From contig CM076196.1 of the NCBI GenBank assembly GCA_038277395.1, positions 133,449,867 to 133,513,866 of the forward strand: 64,000 bases of DNA, read 5' to 3'. How positions within the stretch are numbered: position 1 is the stretch's first letter; each line of letters starts with the position of its first letter. The notes beneath the pieces were generated by a model that did not search any database, was not told the origin of the DNA, and was given only the letters and a program-made list of their open reading frames with translations. Made by a program: the position numbers and the translations under genes. This document shows, one piece after another, positions 1 to 11,418 of this stretch. Source of the DNA: Dryocosmus kuriphilus. Lineage: Eukaryota; Arthropoda; Insecta; Hymenoptera; Cynipidae.

Positions 1-1
1 C

Positions 2-2107
2 AACGTATTTAACACTTTTTTCGATTCACAAATAAACAGATTCTCTAAATTAGGAAAAATGCTCATTATTGACTCAATTAAAAAACTTAACTGGCTTAAA
101 ACCAAATACTATGGACAAATTAATGTACACGCAAATACATCTTGGATTATGAATAGAACTAAAACTGACATACCCAATAACGTTGAATATTTTCTTAGTT
201 TGGGTAAAAATTTCTGTTTATCATTTGGCAATAAAAATACAATTGTTAAAGAAACCTTATCTAATACCGAAGAAAAAATACACCTGATAGATGAAAATAA
301 AAAAGACGAGTTCAGATCTGAACTAGCTTTTAACTTACAACATTTTATTAATAATGAAAATAAACAAAATAACTTCAGATCACAATTCACTGAATTTGCC
401 ATTGAGACAAAGAAATTTCTATCCAAGCACAAAAACATAATAGTCACTAAGGCTGACAAAGGTAATGTTACTGTTCTCATCAACCAATTAGAATATACTG
501 AAAAATCTTTACGTCTTCTTAATGATCAGACTACTTATAAACTAAATTAATAAAGATCCCACCACTAATATACAAATCCAACTCAACAAGATTATAGATG
601 AAATCTGGCTTCTTAACTTTATCAATTCAAACACATGTAGATTCCTAAAGAGTACGAATGGACATCCTCCTAAATTCTATGGGCTTCCCAAGATACACAA
701 ACCTGATTGTCCTCTAAGACCGGTCATATCTTTTATTGGCTCCCCACTATACCATATTTCTAAATTTATTTCACAACCAATAAAATCAACTTTAGGAAAC
801 ACACCTTTTTATATTAAAGACAGTTGGACATTAGTAGAAAAAATCACTAAAATCACAATTCCAGATGGATATGAATTTTTTAGCTTAGATGTAAAATCAC
901 TATTTACGAATATCCCGCATGAACTTGTAATAGATGCAATTAGAAAAAGGTGGAATCAAATCCAAACACACACTAATCTACCATTAGAATTTTACATTAA
1001 AATCTTAAAATTCTGTTTAGAAAATGCATACTGCATATTTCAAACAAATTTTATAAACAGGTTTTTGGAGTCCCAATGGGATCGCCCCTATCAGGAGCTG
1101 TATCTGATCTTATCATGGAAGAACTAGAACAATCTATTATTTACAACAACACACAGTTTACTCCTCTGTTTTTTTATAGGTATGTAGATGATATCCTAGC
1201 CTGTCTACCAAAAGAACAAATCTTATCGTTTAAAGAATTATTTAATAACTACCATAATAGATTGATTTTCACGATTGAACATGAAAAGAATAAAAGCATC
1301 AGTTTTCTAGACGTAAAAATTATCAATAACAATGGTCAAATCTACACTAACTGGTTTCGTAAAGAAACTTGGTCAGGTAGATATACAAACTACAATTCTA
1401 TCACCTATCCTCCATATAAATACAGTATAATTAACAGTCTAGTAGACAGAGCTATAAAACTCTCACATACTTCCTTTCACCAAGAAAACCTACAAATTGT
1501 CAAAAACACATTGAAAAATAACAATTTTCCTACTATTCTCACAAACAGAATAATTGATAACAGAATTAACATAATTAATACTAACAATAATAATACCGAC
1601 ATAAATATCAACAGAGAACTTAACTTAGACAGATCCATAGTGTTACCCTACAACACACAAATTTCCAGAAAAATCAAAAAACTATATAACAAACATAACA
1701 TCAAAATCATCTTTAAACCCATAAAAGATCCATTCAATCTTTTTAGAAATCAAAAAGACCACATTCCAAAAAACAAACAAACAGATGTAGTATATAAAAT
1801 AAACTGTCAAGACTGTAATAATTGCTATATTGGTCAAACAAAAAGATATTTACAACAGAGAGTCATGGAACATACAAGATCATGTAACAAAGATAAGAAC
1901 AAAACTGCCTTAGACAAACACTCCTTCAATTACAAACACAAGTTTGATTTCGATAATGTCACCATTTTGGCTAAAGAACCACACTACAAAAAAAGACTAT
2001 TTATGGAAATGTTATACATAATAAAAAACAAAAATAATGTAAACTTCAGAACTGACATTGATCGCATGAGCGCTATATATAATAGCCTTATTAATATAAT
2101 TAAATAA
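2..2107 (+). pseudogene. Penelope-like element reverse transcriptase with GIY-YIG endonuclease, 5' part outside window, frame-broken
   Basis: The reading frame is already open at the left edge, so the N-terminus lies outside the window. Frame 2 runs to a stop at 548-550. RT homology continues in frame 3 from about 549 to 1042 (GHPPKFYGLPKIHKP, then FSLDVKSLFTNIP) and returns to frame 2 for 1076-2107. Two single-base shifts or indels therefore break the gene. Visible RT motifs are GVPMGSPLSG and the catalytic YVDD (in FYRYVDDILACLP). The C-terminus has a GIY-YIG nuclease signature (VVYKINC, CYIGQTKR) preceded by a Cys-rich finger. This RT plus GIY-YIG order defines Penelope-like retroelements. 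The catalytic YVDD is preserved, so decay is mostly by frameshift. Confidence 0.9.
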
Positions 2108-2847
2108 TAATACAACAATACAAATTGACTTATAATGTCTCTCCACAATATATTTATAAATTCTACAACATAACAAATGTACAACATAGTTTTATATCAT
2201 GGTAGTATTAGATACGTATAGGCTCGCTCTCTCCAACTTACGCACTCATACGCATAAGAGCAAGACGTCAATCATTACGTCATACTGTATCGACGCAAGC
2301 CACGTTCTCTGATCACTATGTAATACAACCTAACTATCTGTTCTTTGGCCGTCGTCAAAATTGGTCTCCACTCCGTCCGCAGGATGACATGGACTACACT
2401 ACAAGATAATTATACAAGTACAAAAATGAATTGAATCCTTATATGTCTGTCCCGCGGACGGAGCAATGACCAAAAAATCGCAATCTAATGTAATCCACCG
2501 ACCAATGATATATAACATAAATAAGCAAAGGTAAACAATAACTTATTATTTTTCACACTTTAAATCGTAGCTCCAAAATGAACATTCCTATTATATACTA
2601 CATTGCAATAATTTTTCATTATATTAATGCATATTGTCTTAACATTATCTTTCCGATTTGAAAAACCTTAACCTCCGATGTTTTTGACAGGTCTTAAAAC
2701 TGTCCCATTTTTATTCAATCGACTGATGAAGACCGTCGAAGCACGGTCGAAACGTTTTTACATTTATACCATGAAAACTCATGGTTGAAATTTGAAATAA
2801 ACAGGACCAGTGATTGACACCAATTCTATTTGTCTACATTATTTCAT
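2108..2847 (+). other. 3' untranslated part of the Penelope-like element
   Basis: AT-rich non-coding sequence follows the endonuclease stop and ends where E1 LTR sequence begins near 2848. It carries the hammerhead-like motif at 2723-2753. I see no other gene in it. The exact 3' end of the Penelope element is not fixed by the sequence; it lies somewhere near 2830-2847. Confidence 0.6.
2723..2753 (+). ncRNA. hammerhead-ribozyme-like core of the Penelope element
   Basis: The sequence reads CTGATGA (2723-2729), one extra A, a perfect 6 bp stem (GACCGT at 2731-2736 with ACGGTC at 2743-2748, loop CGAAGC), then GAAAC (2749-2753). CUGAUGA, helix II, GAAA is the invariant hammerhead core. Hammerhead ribozymes are an established feature of Penelope-like elements. 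The extra A between CTGATGA and helix II deviates from consensus. I could not fix helices I and III or the cleavage triplet by eye, so activity is unproven. Confidence 0.6.
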
Positions 2848-2890
2848 AAGAATGGCAATGTCAGCATATAAATATGCGCATACTGTTTCA
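2848..2890 (-). repeat. E1 3' LTR remnant
   Basis: This 43 bp stretch matches the end of the right LTR (about 12476-12518) with few differences. It includes the shared stretch GTCAGCATATAAATATG. The remaining 160 bp or so of the LTR is absent, and Penelope 3' sequence lies in its place. On the minus strand the stretch is preceded by a purine tract (CGAGGGG), as expected for a polypurine tract beside a 3' LTR. Confidence 0.8.
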
Positions 2891-2930
2891 CCCCTCGATT
2901 TAGACATTTTTTAGTGCTCTAAAAAAAAAT

Positions 2931-4844
2931 TTACCTTTTCCTTATTCTAATAGGCCTGGTTTCCATTACAATTTGCCCATCATCAATGTTAATTTCCAAT
3001 ACAATATTCGTATCACTAGTATTCGTTTCCGTTATAAAATTCGCGTTACTAGGGTTTGTTTCTAATGTAAAATTTATATTATCGGTTCCCTGGCATGAGA
3101 AGGGTACGCCATTTTGGCTATTGATATGTTGCGTAGGGGCTTGATTACCAAAACTACAGTTGTTATAACAATTTCCGATACAATGTCTAATCAATTCTGT
3201 TGTACAATGCAGACATCTTATTTTATATAAACCATAGAGAACTACGAGTGTTATACACGCATAACCTATTTATTGTAGAGTAGACATAGTTTTTTCGGTC
3301 CGGGTTTTAATTCTCTGACGGTTTCGAATGTCATTCAGGAAATTATTACTCTCATCATGACTTATTCTGACGTCTCGTAAGTGATTAATGTCAAGAATAT
3401 TAGGCAACTTTATTAATTTGTCATTTAGTAAGTGGGTTTCTCTATCATCAAAGTTAATAGTGTAGTTTATTTTAACGTTATAACTTCTCGTGATATTTTT
3501 GCTTAAATTTAAAGGTAATTTAATCTTGTCGGTCATCATTTTACATTTATCTCCTGATATAGAAAATTTTCCTACTAATCTTTTAGTAGGTGTATATATT
3601 TTATTTTCGCAAACGAATTCGACAGTAATTTCTGTAGTTAATATAATAATGTAACCGTTGCTTGTTTTGACAAAAGTTTCTCTGCTGAGCGCAAGCAGTG
3701 AAGTGACGCAGTGTTTTTGTACGTTTTTGATTAAGCCCATATCGCAATAATCCGTAATGTAAAGAATAAAATCGGGTTGTTGTCTTTTACATATCCTATA
3801 ATCGTTAATCCATTTACATTTCTACAATTCGTCTTTACTAGTCGGGGAGAAACTACCATGTTTGACTAATAAATACTCATGCTCGGGTATAATACTAACA
3901 TATCCGGTGCCTAATTTTGCAGGTATAGGAATTATTCTAACAATTTTCATTTCTTCGTTGTTTATAACGGGAATTCTGATAATGTATGCGACTTGATATT
4001 TTTATAACGGCAATTTTGACAGTGCTAGTATCCATAACGTGCTGGATGTTTTCTTCGCTATTGTCGATATGGTATCGCGTTTTATAAGTAATTTCAAATT
4101 CTTTAAGTGTTTCCGCGAGCATACTTGGAGTTAATACTTGTGGGTGTACAATCCCATATTTTCCAAAATTGACAGCATTTATTGCTATGTTTAATCTTCA
4201 CTTAATTCATCGATAAGAATTCCTACTGTTATTAACTTTTGTTGCATAAATAATGATTTGGTGTTGTTATCTATACTATATTTCAATGCATTAAAATGTT
4301 TGTTATCGCAGGCTAAGTTTTCAGCTGTGTTCTTGTAATTTTGTGAGGAGGAATCGAGTAACAATTTTATCATTTTTGTCTAATTCTTTATGGCCTGTGC
4401 CATAACTTTGTTGTCATTAAATACTTGATCAAATTCTTTGTTTATCAACTGTAAATCCTTTTCATCTAGTGTTCCAAATAGTGATTTTGATAAATCTCCC
4501 ACAATATTGAAAAATCCACGCTTGTGGCGAGGTTTCCCTAAGATGTTGTGTAACGAAAGTTCTTTTGTTTTTAGTCTCATAAAGCGTTAAATAAATGTTT
4601 GAAGCTCAAATTCTTCTGGACAGTCGTTGCATTTATCTCCGAGCCATTGCAAGTTTTCATATATTGCGTTAACTGTATCGTCTGTTCCTGTGAGGTTTAC
4701 GTTGATTAAGAGAGTCAATTCTTCATCATAGAGATAAGCTGATCCTATTTCTTCCTTGCAGATATTTCCTTTTAATTCCTTAATTTCCACTTGAGTACTA
4801 AGGATGCCGATTGTTGTGGTGAACAGCAGAATGAAAGTCTTCAT
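2931..4844 (-). pseudogene. E1 env-like glycoprotein, broken
   Basis: Several minus-strand open pieces (4587-4844, 4380-4580, 4191-4373, 3937-4122, 3270-3740, 2931-3194) align in order with the intact env frame of E2. The first piece begins with a signal-peptide-like hydrophobic stretch. The second holds a basic RHKR cleavage motif followed by a glycine-rich hydrophobic segment, the usual site between the two envelope subunits. The last piece is a polar tail after a missing or unreadable membrane segment. Stops and frame changes separate the pieces, so no product is expected. Envelope genes of this kind occur in insect errantiviruses. Confidence 0.8.
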
Positions 4845-6074
4845 CCTAAAAATAGGGCATTAACTAGTTAGCGTGGATACGGGTTCTTTTGTCATTGAAT
4901 AATATAGTATAATTGTTATTATCCAATTGTTCTGTAATTACAGCTGGGCCTTTCCAGCTAGGAGAGAGTTTGTTTTCTTTTTGGTGATTGATAAATTTAA
5001 CCAAATCTCCTGGTCCATATATTGGTTGAGGAAATGCAATTCTCGAGTCTTGGTGTCGCTTATATATATATATTTTTTAAAATTTTTAGTTGTCCCTGAG
5101 CTTTTCTGAGGTAAATTTCGTGTCTGTTTTTGCACATTTCAACCAATTCGGAATACCCTAGGCTTAGCGTTGTGGCTAGAGATGAGGGTAAATTTGCTCC
5201 TTTGGCAAATGTGAGTTCAAATGGGGTAAACCCAGTTCCTTCATGTTTCATGGTGTTATGAGCAAGTGTTAGAATCTTTAGGTTCCTATCCCATTCATTT
5301 TTATTGTCTGCAATGCTTGTTTTTAGTAAATTTTTAATTGTTGAATGTGACCTTTCGAGTGATCCATTACTTTCGGGGTGGTAAGCAGTTGTCTTGATAT
5401 GTTGTATTCTGAATAGGTTTTCAAAGTCCTGGATTAATTGTGAAACAAAATTTTGTCCTTGATCTGTCAATATACTTTTGGGTGATCCGAATATGTATAT
5501 GAAGTGGTCGAACAGTCCTTTTATTATGGACTCGGATTAAGCGCTTTTTAACGGGATCAACACTAAATATTTTGTCAGCATATCTTGGATACTCAAGATA
5601 TATTCATGTCCTTCGGTACTTTTAGGGAGGGGCCCAAAAATATCCATTGCAATTTTTTCATTTGGTTGTGCGGGTGTGTCTGGGATGATTGCTTCAGCCC
5701 TTCTTGTAATTCTGAAAGATTTCTGTGTAACGCTGCTATTTCCCTCCGGTCTAAACTTCCCCCTCCGGACGCTTCAGTCTAGCCAGGGTTAGGATGTGGG
5801 GGTAGGGTTAGCAGTGATAACAACGGTGTAATAAAGTCAAACTAGAGAGTACGTGTATTTCCCCTATTCTTATACATTGCTAATGGGTGTGTACGTGTGT
5901 GTCTATGTGAGTGCGTGTAAGTGTGGGTGCGTGTGGCCGTTACATGTGTGTCTGTGTGTACGGGTACGTGTGGCTCGATATAAACTCTAAGTGTGCGTGT
6001 ATGTGTCATGCTACGCTCGCTCTCCGTTGGTACTGGTGGCCTCTGGCTTGATGCGGTCCTGTAACATGTGCACA

Positions 6075-6245
6075 AAAAAGGAATCGGTAGAGCGGTATCT
6101 CCTATGGTAATTCATGTGAATAAAACGGGGTTCGGTAGAGCGGTATCTCTTTCGGTGATTCACGTGAACAAAACGGGGTTCGGTAGAGCGGTATCTCTTC
6201 CGGTGATTCACGTGAATAGAATGATATAGGTAGAGCGGTGTCTCT
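6075..6245. repeat. tandem repeats of about 50 bp inside the solo LTR
   Basis: The motif GGTAGAGCGGTATCTC recurs about every 50 bp, each copy followed by a CGGTGATTCACGTGAA-like stretch. There are about three and a half copies. Reading frames across this block only mirror the repeat and are not genes. Confidence 0.75.
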
Positions 6246-6369
6246 TACGGTGCCTCGTGCTGAACCCGGGGGCTCCCCCCTACGGTGCGGTACAGGTGAT
6301 TTGGGGGACGGTCCCCCGGGGTCAAGAGGGATATAATGCGGTTGCGTGCCATTCGGTTTTCAGGTCTTT

Positions 6370-7115
6370 GGTCCAGTAAGGGTGGATGGGGTTCGCCGGA
6401 CGGAAGGGTGGCTAGGGGGACCTAGTCCACGGCTTCTGTGTCGCATAAGTGGACCACGGGTGTGCCCGTCCATCCACGCATGCGTCGGTTCCCCCAGGTG
6501 AGGTTCGGCAGGTGAGGGGGTCCCCGGACAGAAGGGTGGCCAGGGGGACCTAGACCACGGCTTCTGTGTCGCATGAGTGGACCACAGGTGTGCCCGTCCA
6601 TCCACGCATGCGTCGGTTCCTCCAGGTGAGGATCGGCAGGTGAGGGAGTCACCGGACAGAAGGGTCGCCAGGGGGGACCTAGACCACGGCTTCTGTGTTG
6701 CATGAGTAGACCACGAGTGTGCCCGTCCATCCATGCATGCGTCGGTTCCCCCAGGTGAGGATCGGAGTCGCTGGACAGAAGGGTGGCTAGGGAGACCTAG
6801 TCCACGGCTTCTGTATCGCATGAGTGGACCACGGGTGTGCCAGTCCATCCACGCATGCGTCGGTTCCCCCAGATGAGGATCGGAGTCGCCGGACAGAAGC
6901 ATGGCTAGGGGGACCTAGTCCACGGCTTCCGTATCGCATAAGTGGACCACGGGTGTGCCCGTCCATCCACGCATGCGTCGGTTCCCTCAGTGAGGATCGG
7001 AGTAAGTGGGGTCTCCGGACGGAAGGGTGGCCAGGGGGACCTGGACCACGGCTTCCGTGTCGTATGAGCGTACCGCGGGTGTACCCGTCCATCCGTGCAT
7101 AGGTCGGGTTCCCCG
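6370..7115. repeat. tandem repeats of 116-131 bp inside the solo LTR
   Basis: Six copies start near 6429, 6555, 6686, 6802, 6919 and 7046, marked by CACGGCTTCTGTGTCGCAT and followed by GTGCCCGTCCATCCACGCAT and GTCGGTTCCC. Spacing varies from 116 to 131 bp. Overlapping open frames on both strands arise from the repeat and have no protein homology that I recognise. Confidence 0.85.
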
Positions 7116-7128
7116 GGTAGGAATCAGT

Positions 7129-7157
7129 CGGTCGTCGTCGTCGTCGTCGTCGTCGTA
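7129..7157. repeat. GTC trinucleotide run in the solo LTR
   Basis: A run of about nine GTC/CGT units lies just beyond the 116-131 bp repeats. Confidence 0.8.
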
Positions 7158-10032
7158 GTCCGGTAGCTCTGCCACGGGTGTGCCCGTCCACAGAGGAACC
7201 GTGCACCGGCTGCTAGGTGAGGCCAGTCGATTTAGCTCGACTGGACGCACCGAGCAGAGTGCCTCGAGTCGTGCTTCGTTCGTCCTTATAACGACGAGAG
7301 GTTCGGTACGCGTCGGCGCACTGGTCACTCCCCGGAGTAGGGAGGCCACTCGCTTGCCACGTGCGTGCAGGGACGTACCCCATGTGTGGTCTTGGGCTCG
7401 AGAATGGTGGCCGTTGGGTGGTGACGTAACGCCTCGTTACATCTGTAATTGGCATGTGGGACATTTTTTAGCGTAGTTAATGATCTCGTTTTTCATGCCC
7501 CTTCATTCCCCCAGATCTCTAACTCTTTCTATGGTTTTATTTTCACCGGGCCATCACGGATCCGTGAGATTCTTTTATAACATCTAGTTTTTTTTTTTTG
7601 GTTAGTTAATTCACTCTGTGGTGCATAACAATAACGAAAATCGTAATCAGGATATTTTGAACATAGAAAGTTGAGCATTTCTTCGATTTGAATTTTTTCA
7701 ATGGGTATAATTGTTTGGTCGCTGAAATGGAATCTCCAAGTATTTAGTTTTCTCCTTAAAAACTCTTGTATGATTTCGTCGAGGATAGTGAGCCATTTTT
7801 TCTCATCATATGGTGGTAGTTGAATAATGTTGACGTCTTCTGTGTCCTTTTTTTGTATTTTCTTCCATAATTTTCTCCCTGCGTTAGGTTTTTAAATAGC
7901 TCTTGGTGCTCTCTTCCTTGTTTTCCACTTAAAGTACTCTTCCACTAATTCTTTGTCCCATTCGGAGATGGGACCGATCTCTGGGTGGACAATAATTTCA
8001 GATTCTTTAGATTATTCTCGCATTCTTTGTGTAGGCAATTTAGGTCTGATTTTAATTTATTTTTCTATAGGGGGTGGTGTAGGTAAGTTTTCTTCATCGT
8101 TGTTTGTGACTTCAATGTCAGCTGTTTCTTTTATGTTTTCAATGTCGTGTAATGTTTTTTCCGAATCGTCACTTTCTTCACCGGAATCAGTGTTTTCTAA
8201 ATCGTTTTCTGGAGAATTCTGGTTGATTGGAAAGATTCTTGAGAGGCAGCCCGCGGCTTTATTTTCCTTTCCTTTTACATGTTCGATTTCATAAGTGTAT
8301 TCTTCGAGCTTTAATCCCCATCTCAGGTGTCTAGATGATGGATCCTTGACACTTTGGAGCCATTTTAGTGCTTGATGGTCGGTCTGGATGATAAAATTTC
8401 GTCTTAGTAAATATTGTCGCAACCTTTCTAAGGCCCACACTATAGCCAGTAATTCCTTCTCAGATGTTGAATAATTTAACTCTGCTTTATTAAGTGTTCT
8501 GGATATAAAGCAGCAAGGGTGACCTTTTTGACTTAGCACTGCCCCGAGTCCAACGTTTGATGTATCTGTTGTTAAGGTGAAAATGTCGTTATAGTTGGGG
8601 TATTGTAGCACAGCTGCTGAGCATAGAGACTCTTTAAGAATCTCGAAAGCTTTCTGACATTTTGGTGTCCAGTCAAATTTAGTGTATTTTTTAATTAGGT
8701 TTGTACGTGGTTTAGCGATAGTGGAAAAGTTTTTTATAAAATTCCTATAATAGCCAGCAAGACCTAGGAAGGATTACACTTCTTTAACGTTGTTGGGTTT
8801 CCTGAAATTTTTAACGGCTTAAATTTTTTTGGGGTTCGGTTTTACACCATCTTTGGTGATTATGTGTCCTAAATATTTGAGCTCTGGCCTCAAATATTCA
8901 CATTTCTCTGGCTCTAGTTTTAGTCCCAGTTCTTTTTTAGTCTCTGTAATAAATCAAAGGGGTTCTTGTTATGTTCTTCTATGGTTCTTCCAAATACCAC
9001 TATGTCGTCTACATAGACGAAGCATTGTGTCCCAACATGTCCTCGCAGAGCGTTATCTATCATGCGCTGAAATGTCGCCGGTGAATTTTTTAATCCAAAG
9101 GGCATTCTGTTGTATTCAACGTGCCCTTGGGGTGTCAAAAACGCTGTATATTTTTTTGATTTTTCGGCCATGAGTATCTGGTGAAAACCTGAACTAAGGT
9201 CTAATGCTGAGAAGAATTTTGATTTCCCTAGGCGATCGAGAATATCGTCGATGATAGGTAATGGATATGCATCCTGGCCAGTATTTTGATTGATCTTGCG
9301 ATAATCGACCACATTCTTAATTTGTTATTTTTCTTAAGGACGACCCAAACTGGAGAATTAAAAGGTGATTTTTAGTTTTTTATTACACCTAGTTTTAAGA
9401 GATTCTGTACATTCTCTCTGCGACAAAATTTTTGGGGATCTCCTTGTACAGTAAAAACAATGTTATATTTAGAAATTATTTTCCAAATGGATTCTTGGAT
9501 AGGTTTTTCAATGTGAATTATTTACATCTCGTGATTCAGTATTCATGATAATGTCAAAATGGATTTTTTCTGGTAATTTGACTGGTATGTTTTATAATTA
9601 AAAATCGTACTATAATTTGCTTATTTCTGCATTTATATAGTCCATCTGGAATGTTTTTTTTTAAATTTTATATCCACACGTCTGAATCTCTTTCTTCTGT
9701 CGGGATGCGGGAAACTCTCATAGAATTTTTCTCAACGAAATATCCATCTTCATGTAGCAATATTTTTCTACCATCCAGATACAACCATTTGTCTGTTAAA
9801 TGGTATTTGTTGTATTTTTGCAAAAAAGGCAATCCAATTATTCCTTCCTCAGGAAGAGAAAAGTCGTTAGGAACAATTTGGAATAACTGTCTTTTTTGTA
9901 GATAGTAGATATGCGTAGCTAAATGACTTTGATGTTTGTCATTACCCATGTTGAAATTTTTTTTCATATTCAATATTTTTGAATTCTTTGGAACGGAGTC
10001 TTCTTTAATAAGATTGATTTATGAGCCGGAAT

Positions 10033-11418
10033 TTACCAATAGTCTGTATTCTCGCCCACCTCGTTTTCTTGCGACTGATTGCAGTCGTCTATGAACTGTA
10101 GACACTCTGCTTTTTCGAAGTTTGTCTCTATTTGCTGTGTTTCCTCTATCGGAAATTCTTGGCAGTTTAAAAATTCCTCTTGCTCCTCGTTAGTCCTGAA
10201 TACTTGGGTTGGTCTTTTTGTGTTTATACCCTGTCGAAAATGTTGAGGTTTTGTGTAGCATTCGTTTGCAAGGTGTCCTAAATTATCACATTTATGGCAT
10301 TTCACTTTCATTCTGTCACTAAAGGGGGCATTTTGATTATGCACGTGCGGTGTTGTGTTGGCTTGGGCTCTTGGTAACGATGTTAATTTAAATTGTTGTT
10401 TAGGTTGATATGAATTTTTTTGCGGAAATTGGATGGTTCTCGTCATGTAGTTTTTGTTATTTTCTTTCAGCCAAATTTCAGATTCCAGGTCTTCCTGTAA
10501 GGCCTTATTTATTGTTTTTGGTTTCATGGGCCGGACTTGACTAGAAACCCCATCCTTTAGATTCATAATGTACCTTTTAGCAGATGATTTTTCTTCCATC
10601 TTAAGTGCGAGTTTTCGCTTGATACCAGATGTATGGTTGGACTGAAGGGCGTAGGTTAGCTCATTATAGATGCCTCGGGATTTTTGACTGAATGCTTGTA
10701 CGCTGTCAGAGCCTTGCCTGACATTGTCTAGTTTTGTTCTGCATAATTCAACTGAAGTAGTTATGCTTAGGTTTGTGTTTAGGGCATTGTATAAATCATC
10801 ATATGAATCGATGGGTATGTGTCTAATAGATCGTTTAGCGTTGCCCGTGATTTTTTCAGTTAAAATGTAGTCGAGTAGTAGATCTGGATTGCGGCAACGC
10901 ATTTTAGCGCGTTTTATGCTTTTTATAAAGTCATGAACACCCACATCGTCACTATCGTTGAGAGATTCCACTTTGCGTATTATTTCCTTTGCTGACGAAA
11001 GGGATTCGCTGCCTGTGAGGGTTTCTACTCCTCTTCTAATGTTTGTTGGTGACGTTGCAGTTCGATCTCTTGTTACATTTCTCGTTGCGTCCTTCCGTTC
11101 ATTATCTTCTTCGCCGGACGCATCTCGAATCTCGTTCTCGCAGTGTTCGTTGGAAGTCTTATCATCTTCCGCTACTAAGGAATTTGTTGCTAAAGCTAAA
11201 TTTTTAATTTCGTGTCTTCGCGTGTGATTTTTTTCATTGAGCGTTCGGATATTATTTTTTATCACTCTTTGTCCAGTTTCCAATTCTGTCAATTTCGCCA
11301 TAATTTGCTGCAACGCATCGGTGTGGTGGTCAAACGTATTATCTAAAGATTTCCGTCGAGAAGTTTGGATGAATCCAGGTGGTGTAGCCATTGCGGATCG
11401 AAAAGGGTCATTTATCAT
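10033..11418 (-). CDS. gag: E1 Gag polyprotein, 461 residues, open
   Basis: An uninterrupted minus-strand frame. The N-terminal third is polar and charged. A central region (VHDFIKSIKRAKMRCRNPDL, then HIPIDSYDDLYNAL) matches the capsid-like part of E2 Gag. One CCHC zinc knuckle (CHKCDNLGHLANEC) lies near residue 370, followed by an acidic tail. This is the usual Gag layout of errantivirus-like gypsy elements: matrix/capsid, then an RNA-binding knuckle. It is notable that this frame is intact while pol and env of the same element are shattered. The start at 11418 is the first Met, and an upstream start is possible. Confidence 0.85.
   Translation of the reverse strand: MINDPFRSAMATPPGFIQTSRRKSLDNTFDHHTDALQQIMAKLTELETGQRVIKNNIRTLNEKNHTRRHEIKNLALATNSLVAEDDKTSNEHCENEIRDASGEEDNERKDATRNVTRDRTATSPTNIRRGVETLTGSESLSSAKEIIRKVESLNDSDDVGVHDFIKSIKRAKMRCRNPDLLLDYILTEKITGNAKRSIRHIPIDSYDDLYNALNTNLSITTSVELCRTKLDNVRQGSDSVQAFSQKSRGIYNELTYALQSNHTSGIKRKLALKMEEKSSAKRYIMNLKDGVSSQVRPMKPKTINKALQEDLESEIWLKENNKNYMTRTIQFPQKNSYQPKQQFKLTSLPRAQANTTPHVHNQNAPFSDRMKVKCHKCDNLGHLANECYTKPQHFRQGINTKRPTQVFRTNEEQEEFLNCQEFPIEETQQIETNFEKAECLQFIDDCNQSQENEVGENTDYW

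Larger units (their letters stand above)
5726..7441. mobile_element. GC-rich solo LTR inserted in E1 integrase
   Basis: The insert begins TGTAACG (5726) and ends CGTTACA (7435-7441). It is flanked by TCTG on both sides (5722-5725 and 7442-7445), a 4 bp target duplication. Sequence on either side lines up with the uninterrupted pol of E2 around 30735-30760, which defines the insertion exactly. The insert has no gag or pol. TG...CA ends, a 4 bp duplication and lack of coding content fit a solo LTR of 1716 bp. Its high GC content contrasts with the AT-rich host element. It contains two tandem-repeat blocks and a GTC run. A non-autonomous DNA element with TGTAACG ends is the alternative. Confidence 0.68.
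4865..9990 (-). pseudogene. E1 pol (protease, RT, RNase H, integrase), broken and interrupted
   Basis: Minus-strand fragments read in order. Protease flank (9668-9973): PEEGIIGLPFLQKY. RT (8920-9312): DAYPLPIIDDILDRLG, MPFGLKN and catalytic YVDD. RNase H (8057-8611): TTDTSNVGLGAVLSQ and QTDHQALKWL. Integrase core (5060-5470): DQGQNF and HPESNGSLERS. A C-terminal piece near 4890-5050 resembles the integrase tail (SPSWKGPAV). Stops lie between most domains. The 1716 bp solo LTR at 5726-7441 splits the integrase zinc-finger region. The RT catalytic residues and part of the integrase triad survive, so the break-up is mainly indels and nonsense changes. Confidence 0.85.

Noticed and set aside
6360..7206. 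Overlapping long open frames on both strands
   Set aside because: They come from GC-rich tandem repeats whose period keeps frames open. There is no recognisable domain.
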